DNA from: Paraburkholderia fungorum
GTDB lineage: Bacteria > Pseudomonadota > Gammaproteobacteria > Burkholderiales > Burkholderiaceae
Length of the DNA: 64,000 nt
Reading direction: 5' to 3'
NCBI RefSeq assembly: GCF_900099835.1
Contig: NZ_FNKP01000001.1
Coordinates: 1,984,001 to 2,048,000 of the forward strand
Positions 19,269-32,054 of this stretch are shown here, in pieces. The notes beneath the pieces are model-generated. The model worked only from the letters and a program-made list of their open reading frames with translations, made no database searches and was not told the origin of the DNA. A program made the translations under genes and the position numbers. Numbering within the stretch: position 1 is the first letter of the stretch; each line of letters begins with the position of its first letter.

Positions 19269-22200
19269 ATGGCCCACTTCTCGTGTTTCCCCGGCGCTTC
19301 GGCCCTCTCCGATTTCCGTCAAACCCGCCTGCTCGACACGCTCACGCGCATCGATCCGAACATTACGGGCGTGCGCGGTCAATTCCTGCACTTCGTCAAC
19401 GCTCAAACCCCGCTCTCCGCTGAAGACAACGCGAAGATCGAAGCGCTGATGCACTACGGCGATCCGCTCGAAGAAAGTAAAGAGCGCGGTTCGGTCGAAA
19501 CTTTCCTCGTGGTGCCGCGTTTCGGCACGGTGTCGCCGTGGGCCAGCAAGGCAACCGACATCGCCCATCTGTGCAACCTCACGCAGGTGCGCCGCATCGA
19601 GCGCGGCGTCGAATACACGGTCACGCTGAAAAGCGGGCTGCTGGGCGGCAAGAAGGCGTTGTCGGACGAAGCGCGCGCGGCAGTCGCCGCCGCGCTGCAC
19701 GACCGCATGACCGAAAGCGTCGCGCCGTCGCGCGAGCACGCGCTGCATCTGTTCGACGAACTGCCGGCCAAGCCGCTGCAAACCGTCGACGTGCTCGGCA
19801 ACGGCCGTGGCGCGCTGGAAGCGGCGAACACCGAACTGGGCCTCGCGCTCGCGGACGACGAAATCGACTATCTGGTCGATGCGTTCACGAAGCTCGGCCG
19901 CAATCCGACCGACGTCGAACTGATGATGTTCGCGCAGGCCAACAGCGAGCACTGCCGCCACAAGATTTTCAACGCCGACTGGACCATCGACGGCGAGAAG
20001 CAGGACATCTCGCTGTTCAACATGATCCGCAATACCGAGAAGCTGAATCCGCAAGGCACGATCGTCGCGTATTCGGACAACTCGGCGATCATGGCGGGGG
20101 GCATGGCCGAGCGCTGGTTCCCGCGCACGCCGGAGCAACTTGGTGCGAGCGAATTGCCGGAGCACTATCGCCGCAACGTCGAGCTGACGCACACGTTGAT
20201 GAAGGTCGAAACGCACAATCACCCGACCGCGATCTCGCCGTTCCCGGGCGCCGCAACCGGTGCGGGCGGTGAAATCCGCGACGAAGGCGCGACCGGCCGC
20301 GGCGCGCGTCCGAAGGCGGGTCTCGCGGGCTTCACGGTGTCGAATCTGGAATTGCCCGACGGCGTCGAAGCATGGGAAAACGCGCGCGACGCTGCACAGC
20401 CGCTCGCCCATCGCAATCCGGACGACAAGTTCGAAGCGTATGGCCGTCCCGACCGCATCGCGTCGCCGTTGCAGATCATGATCGACGGCCCGCTCGGCGG
20501 CGCCGCGTTCAACAACGAATTCGGCCGGCCGAATCTGGGTGGCTATTTCCGCGCTTACGAGCAGAACGTCGCGGGCCTGGTGCGCGGGTATCACAAGCCG
20601 ATCATGATCGCCGGTGGTATCGGCAATATTTCGGACCAGCACACGCACAAGCACGATCTGCCGGAAGGCTCGCTGCTGATCCAGATCGGCGGTCCCGGCA
20701 TGCGCATCGGCATGGGCGGCGGTGCGGCCAGCTCGATGGCAACCGGCACGAACACCGCTGAACTCGACTTCGATTCGGTGCAGCGTGGCAATCCGGAAAT
20801 CGAACGCCGTGCGCAGGAAGTCATCAATGCGTGCTGGCAACTCGGCGACAAGAACCCGATCCTGAGCATTCACGACGTCGGCGCGGGCGGTTTGTCGAAC
20901 GCGTTCCCGGAAGTGGTGGACGGTGCTAGCAAAGGCGCAGTGTTCAATCTGCGCAATATTCAACTCGAAGAAAGCGGCTTGTCGCCGCGCGAAATCTGGT
21001 CGAACGAAGCGCAGGAACGTTATGTTCTGGCGATCGATCCGGCCGATCTGCCGGCCTTCGAAGCGATGTGCAAACGCGAGCGCTGCCCGTTCGCGGTGAT
21101 CGGCACGGCAACCGCCGAGCGTCAACTGAAGCTGATCGACTCCGAGCAGAAAGACAACGCTCACGAGCCGGTCGACATGCCGATGGAAGTGCTGCTCGGC
21201 AAGGCGCCGCGCATGCATCGCGACGTGAAGCGCGTCGAGCAGAAGCTCGAACCGGTCGACGTCACCCATATCGCTTTGCCGGACGTGGCAGCGAGCGTGC
21301 TGCGTCATCCGACGGTGGCGAGCAAGTCGTTCCTGATCACGATCGGCGACCGTTCGGTGGGCGGCACGACCGCGCGCGACCAGATGGTCGGTCCGTGGCA
21401 GGTGCCGGTGGCCGACGTCGCGATCACGACGATGGACTACGCGGGTTTCACCGGCGAAGCGATGACAATGGCCGAGCGCGCGCCGCTCGCCGTCATCAAC
21501 GCACCGGCGTCGGGCCGCATGGCGGTTGGCGAGGCGATCACGAACATTGCAGCGGCGCCGATCGCGTCGCTCGACAAGCTGAAGTTGTCGGCGAACTGGA
21601 TGGCTGCTTGCGGCGCACCGGGCGAAGACGCGGCGCTGTACGACACGGTCAAGGCGATCGGCATGGAACTGTGCCCGGCGCTGGGCATCAGCATTCCGGT
21701 CGGCAAAGACTCGTTGTCGATGCGCACCAAGTGGGAAGACCGTGGCGTCGCGAAGGAAGTCGTCGCGCCGGTCTCGCTGGTCATCTCGGCGTTCGCGCCG
21801 GTCGAAGACGTGCGCAAGCACCTCACGCCGCAACTGCGCCGTACGAACGGCACGGACGGCGTGGGCGACACCGTGCTGATCGCGATCGACCTTGGCCGCG
21901 GCAAGCATCGTCTGGGCGGCAGTATCCTCGCGCAGGTGACGCAGCAGGTCGGCGACACCGTTCCCGACGTCGACGACCCGGAAGACGTGAAGCGCTTCTT
22001 CAACGCGATCCAGTCGCTGAACAACGACGGCAAGCTGCTCGCTTACCACGACCGCTCGGACGGCGGCCTGTGGGCGACGGTCTGCGAAATGGCGTTTGCG
22101 GGCCACGTCGGCGTGTCGCTGAATGTCGACATGCTGGTGCTCGATCCGCATCACGAATCCGATTACGGCGACGCGAAAGACTGGGCGAAGCAGACCAGCG

Positions 22201-23360
22201 GCCGTCGCGAAGACCGCACGATCCGCGCGCTCTTCAACGAAGAACTTGGTGGCGTGATTCAGGTGCGTGCAGCCGATCGCGACGTGGTGCTCGCCGCGTT
22301 GCGCGAACATGGCCTGTCGGCGTGCTCGCACGTGATCGGCAAGATCAACGAGCGTGACACGATCGAAATCTATCGCGACGCGAAAAAGATTTATGAAGCG
22401 CCGCGCGCCGAATTGCATCGCACGTGGAGCGAGGTGAGCTGGCGTATCGCGCGTCTGCGCGACAACCCTGCTTGTGCCGATGCCGAATACGACACGCTGC
22501 TCGACGCGGCAGATCCGGGCATCACGCCGGTCCTGAGCTTCGATCCGGCTGAAGACGTGGCTGCGCCGTTCGTCGGCAAAAGCGCGCGTCCGCGTGTCGC
22601 GATTTTGCGCGAACAGGGCGTGAACTCGCACCTCGAAACGGCGTATGCATTCGACCGCGCCGGCTTCGACGCGCACGACGTGCACATGAGCGATCTGCTC
22701 TCGGGTCGCGCGAGTCTCGCTGACTTCGCCGGCGCGGTGGCCTGCGGCGGTTTCTCGTACGGCGACACGCTAGGTGCAGGCGAAGGCTGGGCGAAAACCA
22801 TCCGCTTCAATTCGCAACTCGCCGACATGTTCGCCGAATTCTTTGGTCGCGACGACACGTTCGCGCTCGGCATCTGCAACGGCTGCCAGATGATGAGCAG
22901 CCTCGCGTCGATGATCCCGGGTGCCGAAGCCTGGCCGAAGTTCACGCGCAACAAGTCGGAGAAATTCGAAGCGCGTTTCTCGCTGGTCGAAGTGCAGGCG
23001 TCGCCGTCGATCTTCTTCGCCGGCATGGAAGGCTCGCGCATTCCGGTGGCGATCGCGCACGGCGAAGGTTTCGCAGACTTCTCGCAGCAGGGCGATGCGT
23101 CGAAGGTCGCGGTGGCAATGCGTTATATCGATCACCGTGGTCAGGCGACCGAGCAGTATCCGTTCAACCCGAACGGTTCGCCGAACGGCATCACGTCGGT
23201 CACGACGGGCGACGGCCGCTTCACGGTGCTGATGCCGCACACCGAGCGCGTGCATCGTGCAGTGCAGATGAGCTGGCACCCGGAAGGCTGGGGCGAGGGC
23301 AGCACGGACGCAAGCCCGTGGTTGCGCGTGTTCCAGAACGCACGTCGCTGGCTGGGTTGA
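19269..23360 (+). CDS. purL: Phosphoribosylformylglycinamidine synthase
   Basis: Converts FGAR, glutamine and ATP to FGAM in purine biosynthesis. This is the large single-chain proteobacterial form, 1363 residues (1295 in E. coli). The order is an N-terminal PurS-like region, a linker, two AIRS-like halves ([53 protein letters not shown], then [19 protein letters not shown]), and a C-terminal glutaminase. The glutaminase nucleophile is Cys1203 in [10 protein letters not shown], and PHTERVHR is near the end. I start at 19269 (MAHFSCFPG), which fits the family N-terminus. It is monocistronic between a divergent neighbour and a strong terminator. Confidence 0.97.
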   Translation: MAHFSCFPGASALSDFRQTRLLDTLTRIDPNITGVRGQFLHFVNAQTPLSAEDNAKIEALMHYGDPLEESKERGSVETFLVVPRFGTVSPWASKATDIAHLCNLTQVRRIERGVEYTVTLKSGLLGGKKALSDEARAAVAAALHDRMTESVAPSREHALHLFDELPAKPLQTVDVLGNGRGALEAANTELGLALADDEIDYLVDAFTKLGRNPTDVELMMFAQANSEHCRHKIFNADWTIDGEKQDISLFNMIRNTEKLNPQGTIVAYSDNSAIMAGGMAERWFPRTPEQLGASELPEHYRRNVELTHTLMKVETHNHPTAISPFPGAATGAGGEIRDEGATGRGARPKAGLAGFTVSNLELPDGVEAWENARDAAQPLAHRNPDDKFEAYGRPDRIASPLQIMIDGPLGGAAFNNEFGRPNLGGYFRAYEQNVAGLVRGYHKPIMIAGGIGNISDQHTHKHDLPEGSLLIQIGGPGMRIGMGGGAASSMATGTNTAELDFDSVQRGNPEIERRAQEVINACWQLGDKNPILSIHDVGAGGLSNAFPEVVDGASKGAVFNLRNIQLEESGLSPREIWSNEAQERYVLAIDPADLPAFEAMCKRERCPFAVIGTATAERQLKLIDSEQKDNAHEPVDMPMEVLLGKAPRMHRDVKRVEQKLEPVDVTHIALPDVAASVLRHPTVASKSFLITIGDRSVGGTTARDQMVGPWQVPVADVAITTMDYAGFTGEAMTMAERAPLAVINAPASGRMAVGEAITNIAAAPIASLDKLKLSANWMAACGAPGEDAALYDTVKAIGMELCPALGISIPVGKDSLSMRTKWEDRGVAKEVVAPVSLVISAFAPVEDVRKHLTPQLRRTNGTDGVGDTVLIAIDLGRGKHRLGGSILAQVTQQVGDTVPDVDDPEDVKRFFNAIQSLNNDGKLLAYHDRSDGGLWATVCEMAFAGHVGVSLNVDMLVLDPHHESDYGDAKDWAKQTSGRREDRTIRALFNEELGGVIQVRAADRDVVLAALREHGLSACSHVIGKINERDTIEIYRDAKKIYEAPRAELHRTWSEVSWRIARLRDNPACADAEYDTLLDAADPGITPVLSFDPAEDVAAPFVGKSARPRVAILREQGVNSHLETAYAFDRAGFDAHDVHMSDLLSGRASLADFAGAVACGGFSYGDTLGAGEGWAKTIRFNSQLADMFAEFFGRDDTFALGICNGCQMMSSLASMIPGAEAWPKFTRNKSEKFEARFSLVEVQASPSIFFAGMEGSRIPVAIAHGEGFADFSQQGDASKVAVAMRYIDHRGQATEQYPFNPNGSPNGITSVTTGDGRFTVLMPHTERVHRAVQMSWHPEGWGEGSTDASPWLRVFQNARRWLG

Positions 23361-23403
23361 TTTGTGTGGGGCTGCCGCTTCGGGCGGTGGCCTTTATCGC
23401 ATC

Positions 23404-23432
23404 AAAAAAGCTGCCTTTGGGCAGCTTTTTTA
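23404..23432 (+). terminator. Rho-independent terminator of purL
   Basis: AAAAAAGCTGCC pairs across TTTG with GGCAGCTTTTTT. It lies 43 bp after the purL stop. It is symmetric enough to work on both strands between convergent genes. Confidence 0.9.
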
Positions 23433-23506
23433 TTTCTGAGCTAATGCCAAAGCTCGAACTGCGATGCACCTGCTTTCGCACCTTCAAGCCCATCAAATTC
23501 ACGGCA

Positions 23507-23532
23507 ACAAAAAAGCCGCCCAAGGGCGGCTT
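23507..23532 (-). terminator. Rho-independent terminator of the PpiC-type gene
   Basis: On the minus strand, GCCGCC-CTTG-GGCGGC is followed by TTTTTTG. It lies about 50 bp beyond the stop of the parvulin gene at 23584, so it is the likely end of the ppiC-bolA-yciB transcript. Confidence 0.85.
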
Positions 23533-23583
23533 CTCTGCATTTCAATCTTCATCAACCAAAGCGGTCTCTGAATAATCAGCCGC

Positions 23584-24363
23584 TTATTGAATCTTCGCGT
23601 TCTTACGCAGACCTTCTTCGAACGCTTGCAGCTTTTCCTGCTGGATCTGCTGAACGATCTGTGCACGAACCTGTTCCAGCGGCGGCGGCGTGACAGCACG
23701 CACGTCGTCGACACGGATGATGTGCCAGCCGAATTGCGTATGCACCGGCGCGTCGGTCATCTGGCCTTTCTGCAGCTTCTCGGCCGCAGCCGCGAATTCA
23801 GGCACATAAGCCTTCGGGTCCGACCAGTCGAGGTCGCCGCCGTTCTTGCCCGATCCCGGGTCCTTCGAGTATTGCTTCGCGAGGTCTTCGAAGCTTGCGC
23901 CGGCCTTGATCTTCGCGATCAGGTCCTTAGCCTGCTGCTCGTTGTCGACCAGGATGTGGTGCAGGTGATATTCCTTGCCGCCCGCGTCCTTGATCAGCGA
24001 GTTGTAGCGCGCGGTGACTTCGGCGTCGCTCGGCTGGTTGTTCTTCACGAAGTCTTCGATCAGCGCGCGCAGCACGACGGTTTGTTGTGCGACGGCGATT
24101 TGCGCCTTGATGTCCGGACGATTCGGCAGGCCGCGGCGCAGCGCTTCCTGCATCAGGATCTGGCGGTTCACCAGTTCTTCGCGCACTGCCATTTGCAGTT
24201 GCGGCGTGTTTTGCTGGCCTTGATGGACCAGTTGATCGATCAGTGCATCGGCTTGTGCTTTCGGAATCGGCGTGCCGTTCACGACAGCGATGTTCTGTGC
24301 AAATGCAGGTGCGGCCGCAAATGCAGCCAGCAATACCCAAAGGCGGGTTTTCTTCAAGGTCAT
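23584..24363 (-). CDS. Periplasmic peptidyl-prolyl cis-trans isomerase, PpiC/SurA-like
   Basis: A 259-residue exported foldase. The signal peptide MTLKKTRLWVLLAAFAAAPAFA is followed by a cleavage site near residue 22. A helical chaperone region spans about 23-125. A parvulin rotamase domain follows at about 130-225 (EYHLHHILVDNEQQA ... YSKDPGSGKNGGDLDWSD ... QFGWHIIRVDD). It assists folding of exported proteins. It lies 9 bp downstream of the bolA-family gene on the same strand, so the two are almost certainly co-transcribed. This gene is distinct from the membrane-anchored PpiD-like protein at 9828-11771. Confidence 0.93.
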   Translation of the reverse strand: MTLKKTRLWVLLAAFAAAPAFAQNIAVVNGTPIPKAQADALIDQLVHQGQQNTPQLQMAVREELVNRQILMQEALRRGLPNRPDIKAQIAVAQQTVVLRALIEDFVKNNQPSDAEVTARYNSLIKDAGGKEYHLHHILVDNEQQAKDLIAKIKAGASFEDLAKQYSKDPGSGKNGGDLDWSDPKAYVPEFAAAAEKLQKGQMTDAPVHTQFGWHIIRVDDVRAVTPPPLEQVRAQIVQQIQQEKLQAFEEGLRKNAKIQ

Positions 24364-24372
24364 CGGAAGTTC

Positions 24373-24687
24373 CTAGCGGGGCAACAAAGCAAATTCTTCG
24401 GGCGTGTACGCCGTGATGGCAAGGGCATGAATGCCGCGCTGCATGGCATCGGCCAGCGCATCATACACCATGCGATGCCGTGCTACGCGGGGCTTTCCGG
24501 CAAATGCGGCGGCCACGATCGTGACGGTAAAGTGACCGCCCGCCGATGCGCCGGCGTGTCCCGCGTGCTGCGCGCTGTCGTCCGTGATCTGGATCGACGC
24601 GACCGGCGCGAGTGCGGCGGCGAGGCGCGCTTCGATCAACGCGGCGCGCTCGGCGGTGGTGGCGTGCATGAAAACATCGGTCGTCAT
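24373..24687 (-). CDS. BolA-family protein
   Basis: A 104-residue protein with the BolA fold: ARLAAALAPVASIQITDDS, then the SGGHF-like strand (ASAGGHFTVTIVAAAFAGKPRVARHRMVYDAL) and the C-terminal HALAITAYTPEEF. BolA proteins work with monothiol glutaredoxins in iron-sulfur trafficking and affect cell shape and stress response. The start codon lies one base past the stop of yciB, and the stop is 9 bp from the parvulin gene. This gives a tight three-gene unit, yciB-bolA-ppiC, read on the minus strand. Confidence 0.92.
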   Translation of the reverse strand: MTTDVFMHATTAERAALIEARLAAALAPVASIQITDDSAQHAGHAGASAGGHFTVTIVAAAFAGKPRVARHRMVYDALADAMQRGIHALAITAYTPEEFALLPR

Positions 24688-24688
24688 G

Positions 24689-25219
24689 TCATTCTTCCTT
24701 CATGTACTTCGACAGCCACAAACTCTGTCCGACGATGAACACCAGCAGGCATCCGGTCGCGCCGAACAGCTTGAAATTGACCCACTGATCGGTCGTGTAG
24801 TGATACGCGACAAACAGATTGACCAGCCCGAGCAGCACGAAAAACGCTGCCCAGATCAGGCTGAGCTTGCTCCAGATCGCGTGCGGCAGCGTGATCTGCT
24901 TGCCCATCATCGCTTCGATCAGGTTCTTGTTGAAGGCCAGTTGCGACACCACCAGCGCGACGGAAAACGCCCAGTACAGCACGGTCGGCTTCCACTTGAT
25001 GAAGGTGTCGTTGTGCAGCACGAGCGTGGCGCCGCCGAACACGGTGACGACGCCCAGGCTCACCCACAGCATCGGGTCGACCTTGCGGTGGCGGAAGGCC
25101 ACCCACGCGATCTGCACCAGCGTGGCGACGATCGCCACTGCCGTCGCCGTGAAAATGCCCCAGATCTTGAAGGCGACGAAGAACAGGATGATCGGGAACA
25201 GATCGAACAGGAATTTCAT
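24689..25219 (-). CDS. yciB: Inner-membrane protein YciB (septation protein A family)
   Basis: A 176-residue polytopic membrane protein with about five hydrophobic helices, beginning [19 protein letters not shown] and ending with [26 protein letters not shown]. Conserved family features include [19 protein letters not shown] and [11 protein letters not shown]. YciB contributes to envelope integrity and septation. I start at 25219 (MKFLFDL); the upstream in-frame ATG gives an unlikely hydrophilic extension. It is the first gene of the yciB-bolA-ppiC unit. Confidence 0.95.
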   Translation of the reverse strand: MKFLFDLFPIILFFVAFKIWGIFTATAVAIVATLVQIAWVAFRHRKVDPMLWVSLGVVTVFGGATLVLHNDTFIKWKPTVLYWAFSVALVVSQLAFNKNLIEAMMGKQITLPHAIWSKLSLIWAAFFVLLGLVNLFVAYHYTTDQWVNFKLFGATGCLLVFIVGQSLWLSKYMKEE

Positions 25220-25569
25220 TATCTGGTCGGGAATTCGGAGAGTGAGTCGGAGAATTGGGCGCGTTTCAAAGCGCCCGGTAGTGTACGCCGCGTGAGACCC
25301 GATGCGGCAGCGACCAGCGATAAATGGTGCCAGGTGCTGCATGCCGTCTGCTGTCTGCCGCCGAAGGTCGGTGCGGTTGCACCAGCCGACGCGGGTTCAG
25401 CGGGCCAGTGCCAGCGGCGTTGCGGACCAGACTGGTAAGACACCAGCCCGAATCCGCGTAACCCGCTTGTGAACGGTGTGCAAACTTTTCGCAAGCCGCC
25501 CGAAAACGACCCGCAGGCCGCCGCAAGCAAGATGAAGTTTTCGTGGCGACCGGCCAGCCACGCGCCGCG
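25220..25569. other. 350-bp intergenic region between yciB and msrB
   Basis: This must contain the promoter of yciB and the 3' end of the msrB transcript. Reading frames on both strands are Arg/Ser-rich shadows without ribosome-binding sites. No strong hairpin or RNA gene was found. Confidence 0.45.
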
Positions 25570-25992
25570 TTACTTGGGCTCGAATTGTAACGCAGCCGAA
25601 TTGATGCAGTAGCGCAGGCCGGTCGGCGCGGGACCGTCTTCAAACACGTGGCCCAGATGCGCGCCGCAGTTCTTGCATTGCACCTCGATGCGCAGCATGC
25701 CGTGCGAGCGGTCGGTTTTCTCGGCGATCACTTCGCCGTCGATCGGCTTGAAGTAGCTCGGCCAGCCGCAACCGGCGTCGAACTTGGTGTCGGATTCGAA
25801 CAGCGGCGTGCCGCAGCACACGCAATCGTAAATGCCGCGGTCCCAGTGATCGTGATAGCGGCCCGTGAACGGGCGTTCGGTGGCCGCATGGCGCGTCACC
25901 TGATATTCGACGTCGGACAGCTGTTTGCGCCATTCGGCGTCGTCTTTCTGCACGGCGGGTGCGTCGGTGTTGAGATCGTCGGGCTTGTTCAT
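25570..25992 (-). CDS. msrB: Peptide-methionine (R)-S-oxide reductase
   Basis: Reduces methionine-R-sulfoxide in proteins, using thioredoxin. The 140 residues match stand-alone MsrB. The structural zinc ligands are Cys57 and Cys60 (DCVCCG) and Cys106 and Cys109 (QCKNCG). The catalytic cysteine is Cys129 in [16 protein letters not shown] (Cys75) and HLGHVF are conserved. There is no signal peptide, so the enzyme is cytoplasmic. It lies just downstream of selO on the same strand (92-bp gap), pairing two redox-stress proteins. Confidence 0.96.
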   Translation of the reverse strand: MNKPDDLNTDAPAVQKDDAEWRKQLSDVEYQVTRHAATERPFTGRYHDHWDRGIYDCVCCGTPLFESDTKFDAGCGWPSYFKPIDGEVIAEKTDRSHGMLRIEVQCKNCGAHLGHVFEDGPAPTGLRYCINSAALQFEPK

Positions 25993-26084
25993 GGTCGGGT
26001 TCCTGTCTCGGGCTTGTTTTGGGGACGGCTCAATGGCTCAGGCTTCTTTCACATCAGATTCAGGCGTCGGGCGGATTGCGCGCA

Positions 26085-27641
26085 TCACGACGAGCAACTG
26101 ACTTCCAGCGAACTCGCCCAGTCCGGCGGCAACCCCGCATACGCTTCATTTTCAGGCTGTTCGTCGAACGGACGGCGCAGTACGGCCGCCAGGCGCTCCA
26201 CTTCGGAAAAATCCTTCTCTTTCGCGCGACGGATCGCCGTTTCCGCCAGGTGATTGCGAAGTACGAATTTGGGGTTCACCGCGTTCATTGCAATGGCGCG
26301 CGCGGCGTCGTCACGCGTTTCGTGGGACAGGCGCGCGCGATAGTCGTTCGCCCAGGTGTCGAACGCGGCACGGTCGAGGAACAGGTCGCGCACCGGCGCG
26401 TCGCCGCTGGCATCGTGTTTCGACATGCGCGCAAGGTGGCGGAAGGTCAGCGTGAAATCGGCGCGATTCGCGTGCATCACTTCGAAAAGGCGATTGACCA
26501 GCGTGTCGTCGCCGTCGCGCGCGGTTTCGAGCCCGAGCTTCGCGCGCATCCGGCGTTCGAGCGCGGGCGCAAAACGGTCCTTGAAGCCGCCGAGCACACG
26601 CTGTGCGTCTTCGATCGACTTGTCGCCACGCACGCTTTCTTCGTGCTGTTCGCCGAGCAGCGGCAACAAGCCTTGCGCGAGGCAGAACAGATTCCAGTAC
26701 GCAATTTGCGGCTGCATCTTGTACGAATAGCGGCCTTGCGAATCGGAGTGATTGCAGATGTAGCCGGCGTCGAAGCCGTCCATGAAACCGAACGGGCCGT
26801 AGTCGATCGTCAGACCGAGGATCGACATGTTGTCGGTGTTCATCACGCCGTGGCAGAAGCCGACCGCCTGCCACTCGACCATCAGGTCGGCGGTGGAATC
26901 GACGGCTTCGCCGAGCAGAGCGAGATAGGGGTCTTCAGCGTTGCGGCAATGCGGATAGAAACGATCGATCACGTGATCGGCGAGCGCGCGCAACGCGTCG
27001 GTCCGGTCGTTCGAATAGAAGTGCTCGAAGTGGCCGAAGCGCACGAAACTCGGTGACACCCGCGTGACCACGGCAGCCGTTTCGAGCGTCTCGCGCCGCA
27101 CCGGCTGATCGGAGCCGATCACGCACAGCGCGCGCGTGGTCGGAATACCGAGGTGGTGCATCGCCTCCGAACACAGATATTCGCGGATCGACGAGCGCAA
27201 CACCGCGCGGCCGTCGCCCATCCGCGAATAGGGGGTGCGGCCCGCGCCTTTGAGCTGTAACTCGAAGCGCCGGCCGTCATGTTCGATTTCGCCGAGGCCG
27301 AGCGCTCGGCCGTCGCCGAGTTGACCGGCCCACACGCCGAACTGATGACCCGAATACACCGACGCATAAGGCAGCGCGTCGGCGGCCCATTCACGCGTGG
27401 CGTTACCGGAAAACAGCTCGGCAAAGCCCGGATCGTTCTGAATGTCCGTGTTCAGACCGAGCAACGCGGCGGTCTCGGCGGAAAAACCGACCATGTACGG
27501 CGCGGGTAACGGCGCTGCCGGCAGGCGCGTCAGAAACGTGCTGCCGAGCCGCGCAAATGCGCTGTCGGACGATGTGGTCAACGCGTTGGAAAGATCCGTT
27601 ACCGCTTCGGATAACCCTGCAATGCTTGGGGAAAACGACAT
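26085..27641 (-). CDS. selO: SelO/YdiU protein adenylyltransferase (pseudokinase-fold AMPylase)
   Basis: A 518-residue SelO-family protein. Family members keep a kinase fold with flipped ATP and transfer AMP to Ser/Thr/Tyr of target proteins, including redox enzymes. Visible signatures are the glycine-rich [20 protein letters not shown] and the active-site MNTDNMSI with Asp270 and Asn271. The metal-binding Asp280 lies ten residues after Asp270, in DYGPFGFMD, the spacing known from characterised SelO. The C-terminal part has RMRAKLGL and a normal bacterial end ([15 protein letters not shown]). The bacterial enzyme has cysteines here (SCSS) where eukaryotic SelO has selenocysteine. I start at 27641 (MSFSPSIAG). 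msrB follows. Confidence 0.94.
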   Translation of the reverse strand: MSFSPSIAGLSEAVTDLSNALTTSSDSAFARLGSTFLTRLPAAPLPAPYMVGFSAETAALLGLNTDIQNDPGFAELFSGNATREWAADALPYASVYSGHQFGVWAGQLGDGRALGLGEIEHDGRRFELQLKGAGRTPYSRMGDGRAVLRSSIREYLCSEAMHHLGIPTTRALCVIGSDQPVRRETLETAAVVTRVSPSFVRFGHFEHFYSNDRTDALRALADHVIDRFYPHCRNAEDPYLALLGEAVDSTADLMVEWQAVGFCHGVMNTDNMSILGLTIDYGPFGFMDGFDAGYICNHSDSQGRYSYKMQPQIAYWNLFCLAQGLLPLLGEQHEESVRGDKSIEDAQRVLGGFKDRFAPALERRMRAKLGLETARDGDDTLVNRLFEVMHANRADFTLTFRHLARMSKHDASGDAPVRDLFLDRAAFDTWANDYRARLSHETRDDAARAIAMNAVNPKFVLRNHLAETAIRRAKEKDFSEVERLAAVLRRPFDEQPENEAYAGLPPDWASSLEVSCSS

Positions 27642-27857
27642 ATTGAGCGCCTCTGGATTAACCGATATTGTAAGTCCGCGCCCGCGGAGCTGCTGGCCAG
27701 CCTGCCGACGCTGTCGCAACGCGCTGTTGCAACGATCTCTCGCCGGTCTCGAAGCATAGCCCGGCGGCGCATCCCGACACGTCCGCCCAAGTCCTCGCGG
27801 CTCCCGGCCCGAATTCCAATCCGATCGAACAGAACACAAGCCAGGAGACCCCGTTTT

Positions 27858-29534
<1,677 letters not shown>

Positions 29535-29701
29535 CGATAAATTGAACGAGCGTGCTTTTTTGTGTATTCTGCCTGCTGACCCCGGACAATCGGAAAGATG
29601 GACAATGAGTTGGGCCGCATGAGTCATGCGCCAACTCGATGAACCGGACAGGCGGCACGCAACGTGCCGCCTCATTGCATGGATCGCATGGAGGCAGGCA
29701 G

Positions 29702-31792
29702 ATGGCAGTGGACTACACAACTCACGACGGCGTGGCCGTCATCACGCTGAACAATCCTCCCGTGAACGGCCTGGGCCTTTCGACACGCGCGGGCATCGTC
29801 GACGGGATCGAGCGCGCGCAGAACGACCAGGCCATCAAGGCCATCGTGCTGACGGGCGCGGGCAAGGCCTTTTCGGGCGGCGCCGACATCACCGAATTCA
29901 ATACGCCTAAAGCGACACAGGAGCCGACGCTCGCCACGGTCATCAGGATCGTCGAGGGCAGCGCGAAGCCGGTTGTCGCGGCGATTCACAGCGTGGCGAT
30001 GGGCGGCGGGCTGGAACTGGCGCTCGGCGCGCACTATCGGATCGCGGCACCCGGCGCGCAGATCGCGCTGCCGGAAGTGAAGCTCGGCATCCTGCCGGGC
30101 GCGGGCGGCACGCAGCGTCTGCCGCGTGCAATCGGCCTCGAAGCTTCGTTGAACATGATCGTCTCGGGTGCGCCGGTGTTGTCGGAAAAGCTCGCCGATT
30201 CCGGTCTCTTCGATGAAGTCGTGCAGGGCGATCTGGCCGAAGCGGCGCTCGCGTTTGCACGCAAGGTCGGCGCCAAAACGGGCTCGCATCCGCGAGTGCG
30301 CGATCGCAAGATCGAACATCCGAATGCCGCTGGTTTTATCCAGTTCGCACGCAACAGCGTCGCGGCGATCGCGAAGAATTTCCCGGCTCCGCAAAAGTGT
30401 ATCGACGCGGTCGAAGCGGGCGTGCAGAACGGTTTCGACAAGGGCTTGGCATTCGAGCGCGAATGCTTCATGGCGCTCGTGCAGACGCCGGAAAGCCATG
30501 CGCTGCGTCACGCTTTCTTCGGTGAACGTGCGGCGAGCAAGATTCCCGATGTGCCGGCTGATACGCCGGTGCGCGAGATTGCCAGGGTCGCCGTGATCGG
30601 CGCGGGCACGATGGGCGGCGGCATCGCGATGAACTTCATCAACGCGGGCATTCCGGTCACGCTGCTGGAGACGAAACAGGAAGCGCTCGACCGCGGTCTC
30701 GCGACCATCCGCAAGAACTACGATGCCACGGTGAAGAAGGGCAAGCTCAAGCCCGAAGCGCTCGAACAGCGCATGGCCTTGCTTACGCCCACGCTGTCCT
30801 ACGACGACCTCAAGCAGGCCGATCTGATCGTCGAAGCCGTGTTCGAAGAACTTGGTGTGAAGGAGCAGGTGTTCAGGAAGCTGGACGAGGTGGCGAAAGC
30901 CGGAGCGATCCTCGCGTCGAATACGTCGACGCTCGATGTCGACAAGATCGCGGCATTCACGAAGCGTCCGCAGGACGTGGTCGGCATGCACTTCTTCAGC
31001 CCGGCCAACGTGATGAAGCTGCTTGAAGTGGTGCGCGGCAAAGAGACGTCGAAAGACGTGCTCGCCACCGTGATGAAGCTCGCGAAGAAGATCAAGAAGA
31101 CGGCCGTGGTGTCGGGCGTTTGCGACGGCTTTATCGGCAACCGGATGATCGAGCAGTACATCCGCCAGGCGCTGTTCATGCTCGAAGAAGGCGCGTTGCC
31201 CGCGCAGATCGACAAGGCCATCGAGAAGTTCGGCTTTGCGATGGGCCCGTTCCGCATGAGCGACCTGGCCGGCAACGACATCGGCTGGGCGATCCGCAAG
31301 CGCCGCTATCAGGAACATCCTGACATGCACTATTCGAAGGTCGCCGACCGTCTGTGCGAGATGGGCCGCTTCGGTCAGAAAACCGGCGGCGGCTGGTACG
31401 ACTACAAGGCCGGCGACCGTACCGCGTATCCGTCGAAAGTGGTCGACGAGATGATCGGCGAGTTCTCGAAAGATGCCAACGCCGAGCGCCGCAAGATCGG
31501 CGACGACGAGATTGTCGAGCGACTCGTGTTCGCGCTCGTCAACGAAGGCGCGAAGATTCTCGAAGAGGGCATTGCGTCGAAGGCGTCGGACATCGACATG
31601 GTCTATCTGACCGGCTACGGCTTCCCGCTCTATCGCGGCGGTCCGATGCTGTACGCGGACACGGTGGGCCTCTACAACGTCGAGCGCGCGATTCGCCGCT
31701 ATGCATCGCGGGCCAATGGCGACGCGTGGAAGCTCGCGCCGAGCATCGCGGAGCTGGCCGCGAAGGGCCGTGGTTTTAACGACCACGGTTGA
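29702..31792 (+). CDS. Bifunctional enoyl-CoA hydratase / 3-hydroxyacyl-CoA dehydrogenase
   Basis: A 696-residue fusion in the FadB/FadJ class. The N-terminal crotonase domain (about 1-190) shows the oxyanion-hole segments [10 protein letters not shown] and [22 protein letters not shown], and [14 protein letters not shown]. The NAD-binding domain begins near residue 296 with [12 protein letters not shown]. The C-terminal 3HCDH domains contain [17 protein letters not shown] and [21 protein letters not shown]. It performs hydration and NAD-dependent oxidation in fatty acid breakdown. I start at 29702, as the upstream ATG at 29639 adds an unrelated stretch. The thiolase follows 262 bp downstream after a repeat array. 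Confidence 0.95.
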   Translation: MAVDYTTHDGVAVITLNNPPVNGLGLSTRAGIVDGIERAQNDQAIKAIVLTGAGKAFSGGADITEFNTPKATQEPTLATVIRIVEGSAKPVVAAIHSVAMGGGLELALGAHYRIAAPGAQIALPEVKLGILPGAGGTQRLPRAIGLEASLNMIVSGAPVLSEKLADSGLFDEVVQGDLAEAALAFARKVGAKTGSHPRVRDRKIEHPNAAGFIQFARNSVAAIAKNFPAPQKCIDAVEAGVQNGFDKGLAFERECFMALVQTPESHALRHAFFGERAASKIPDVPADTPVREIARVAVIGAGTMGGGIAMNFINAGIPVTLLETKQEALDRGLATIRKNYDATVKKGKLKPEALEQRMALLTPTLSYDDLKQADLIVEAVFEELGVKEQVFRKLDEVAKAGAILASNTSTLDVDKIAAFTKRPQDVVGMHFFSPANVMKLLEVVRGKETSKDVLATVMKLAKKIKKTAVVSGVCDGFIGNRMIEQYIRQALFMLEEGALPAQIDKAIEKFGFAMGPFRMSDLAGNDIGWAIRKRRYQEHPDMHYSKVADRLCEMGRFGQKTGGGWYDYKAGDRTAYPSKVVDEMIGEFSKDANAERRKIGDDEIVERLVFALVNEGAKILEEGIASKASDIDMVYLTGYGFPLYRGGPMLYADTVGLYNVERAIRRYASRANGDAWKLAPSIAELAAKGRGFNDHG

Positions 31793-31882
31793 GCGGGCGA
31801 AAGACCTCCCGATTGGACTAACTGAGGTAGCGCGCGTTGCTGCGTTTCTGCTGCATGGCGAATCGCCGGCGCGCTGCTCGAT

Positions 31883-32041
31883 TCGTATGGGACTGGAGTG
31901 GACGTTAAAGCGCTAACTCGAACTCACTCGTATGGGACGTGAGTAAGAGCTTTGCATGGGACCAGAGTAGGCGCTAAAGCGCCAAATCGAAACTACTCGT
32001 ATGGGACCGGAGTCAGCGCTAGAGCGCCAACTCCGATCGAC
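31883..32041 (+). repeat. Degenerate tandem repeat array (45/24/45/45 bp) upstream of the thiolase gene
   Basis: Four direct copies start at 31883, 31928, 31952 and 31997. Each begins TCGTATGGGAC (TTGCATGGGAC in the third). The first, third and fourth are 45 bp and contain a GCGCTAAAGCGC-like palindrome followed by CCAACTCGAAC-type sequence. The second is cut to 24 bp just before the palindrome. The array ends at 32041, directly adjoining the ribosome-binding site AAAGGAG at 32042-32048. There are no unique spacers, so it is not CRISPR. Confidence 0.85.
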
Positions 32042-32054
32042 AAAGGAGATATGC

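Noticed and set aside
19212..22685. Very long minus-strand frame (1157 codons) opposite purL
   Set aside because: An Arg/His/Asp-rich shadow frame, typical of high-GC genomes; the plus strand encodes full-length PurL.
25219..25530. 103-codon minus-strand frame between yciB and msrB
   Set aside because: Overlaps the yciB start, has no family resemblance and no ribosome-binding site.
31883..32041. CRISPR-like array
   Set aside because: Direct copies abut each other without unique spacers and no cas gene is present.
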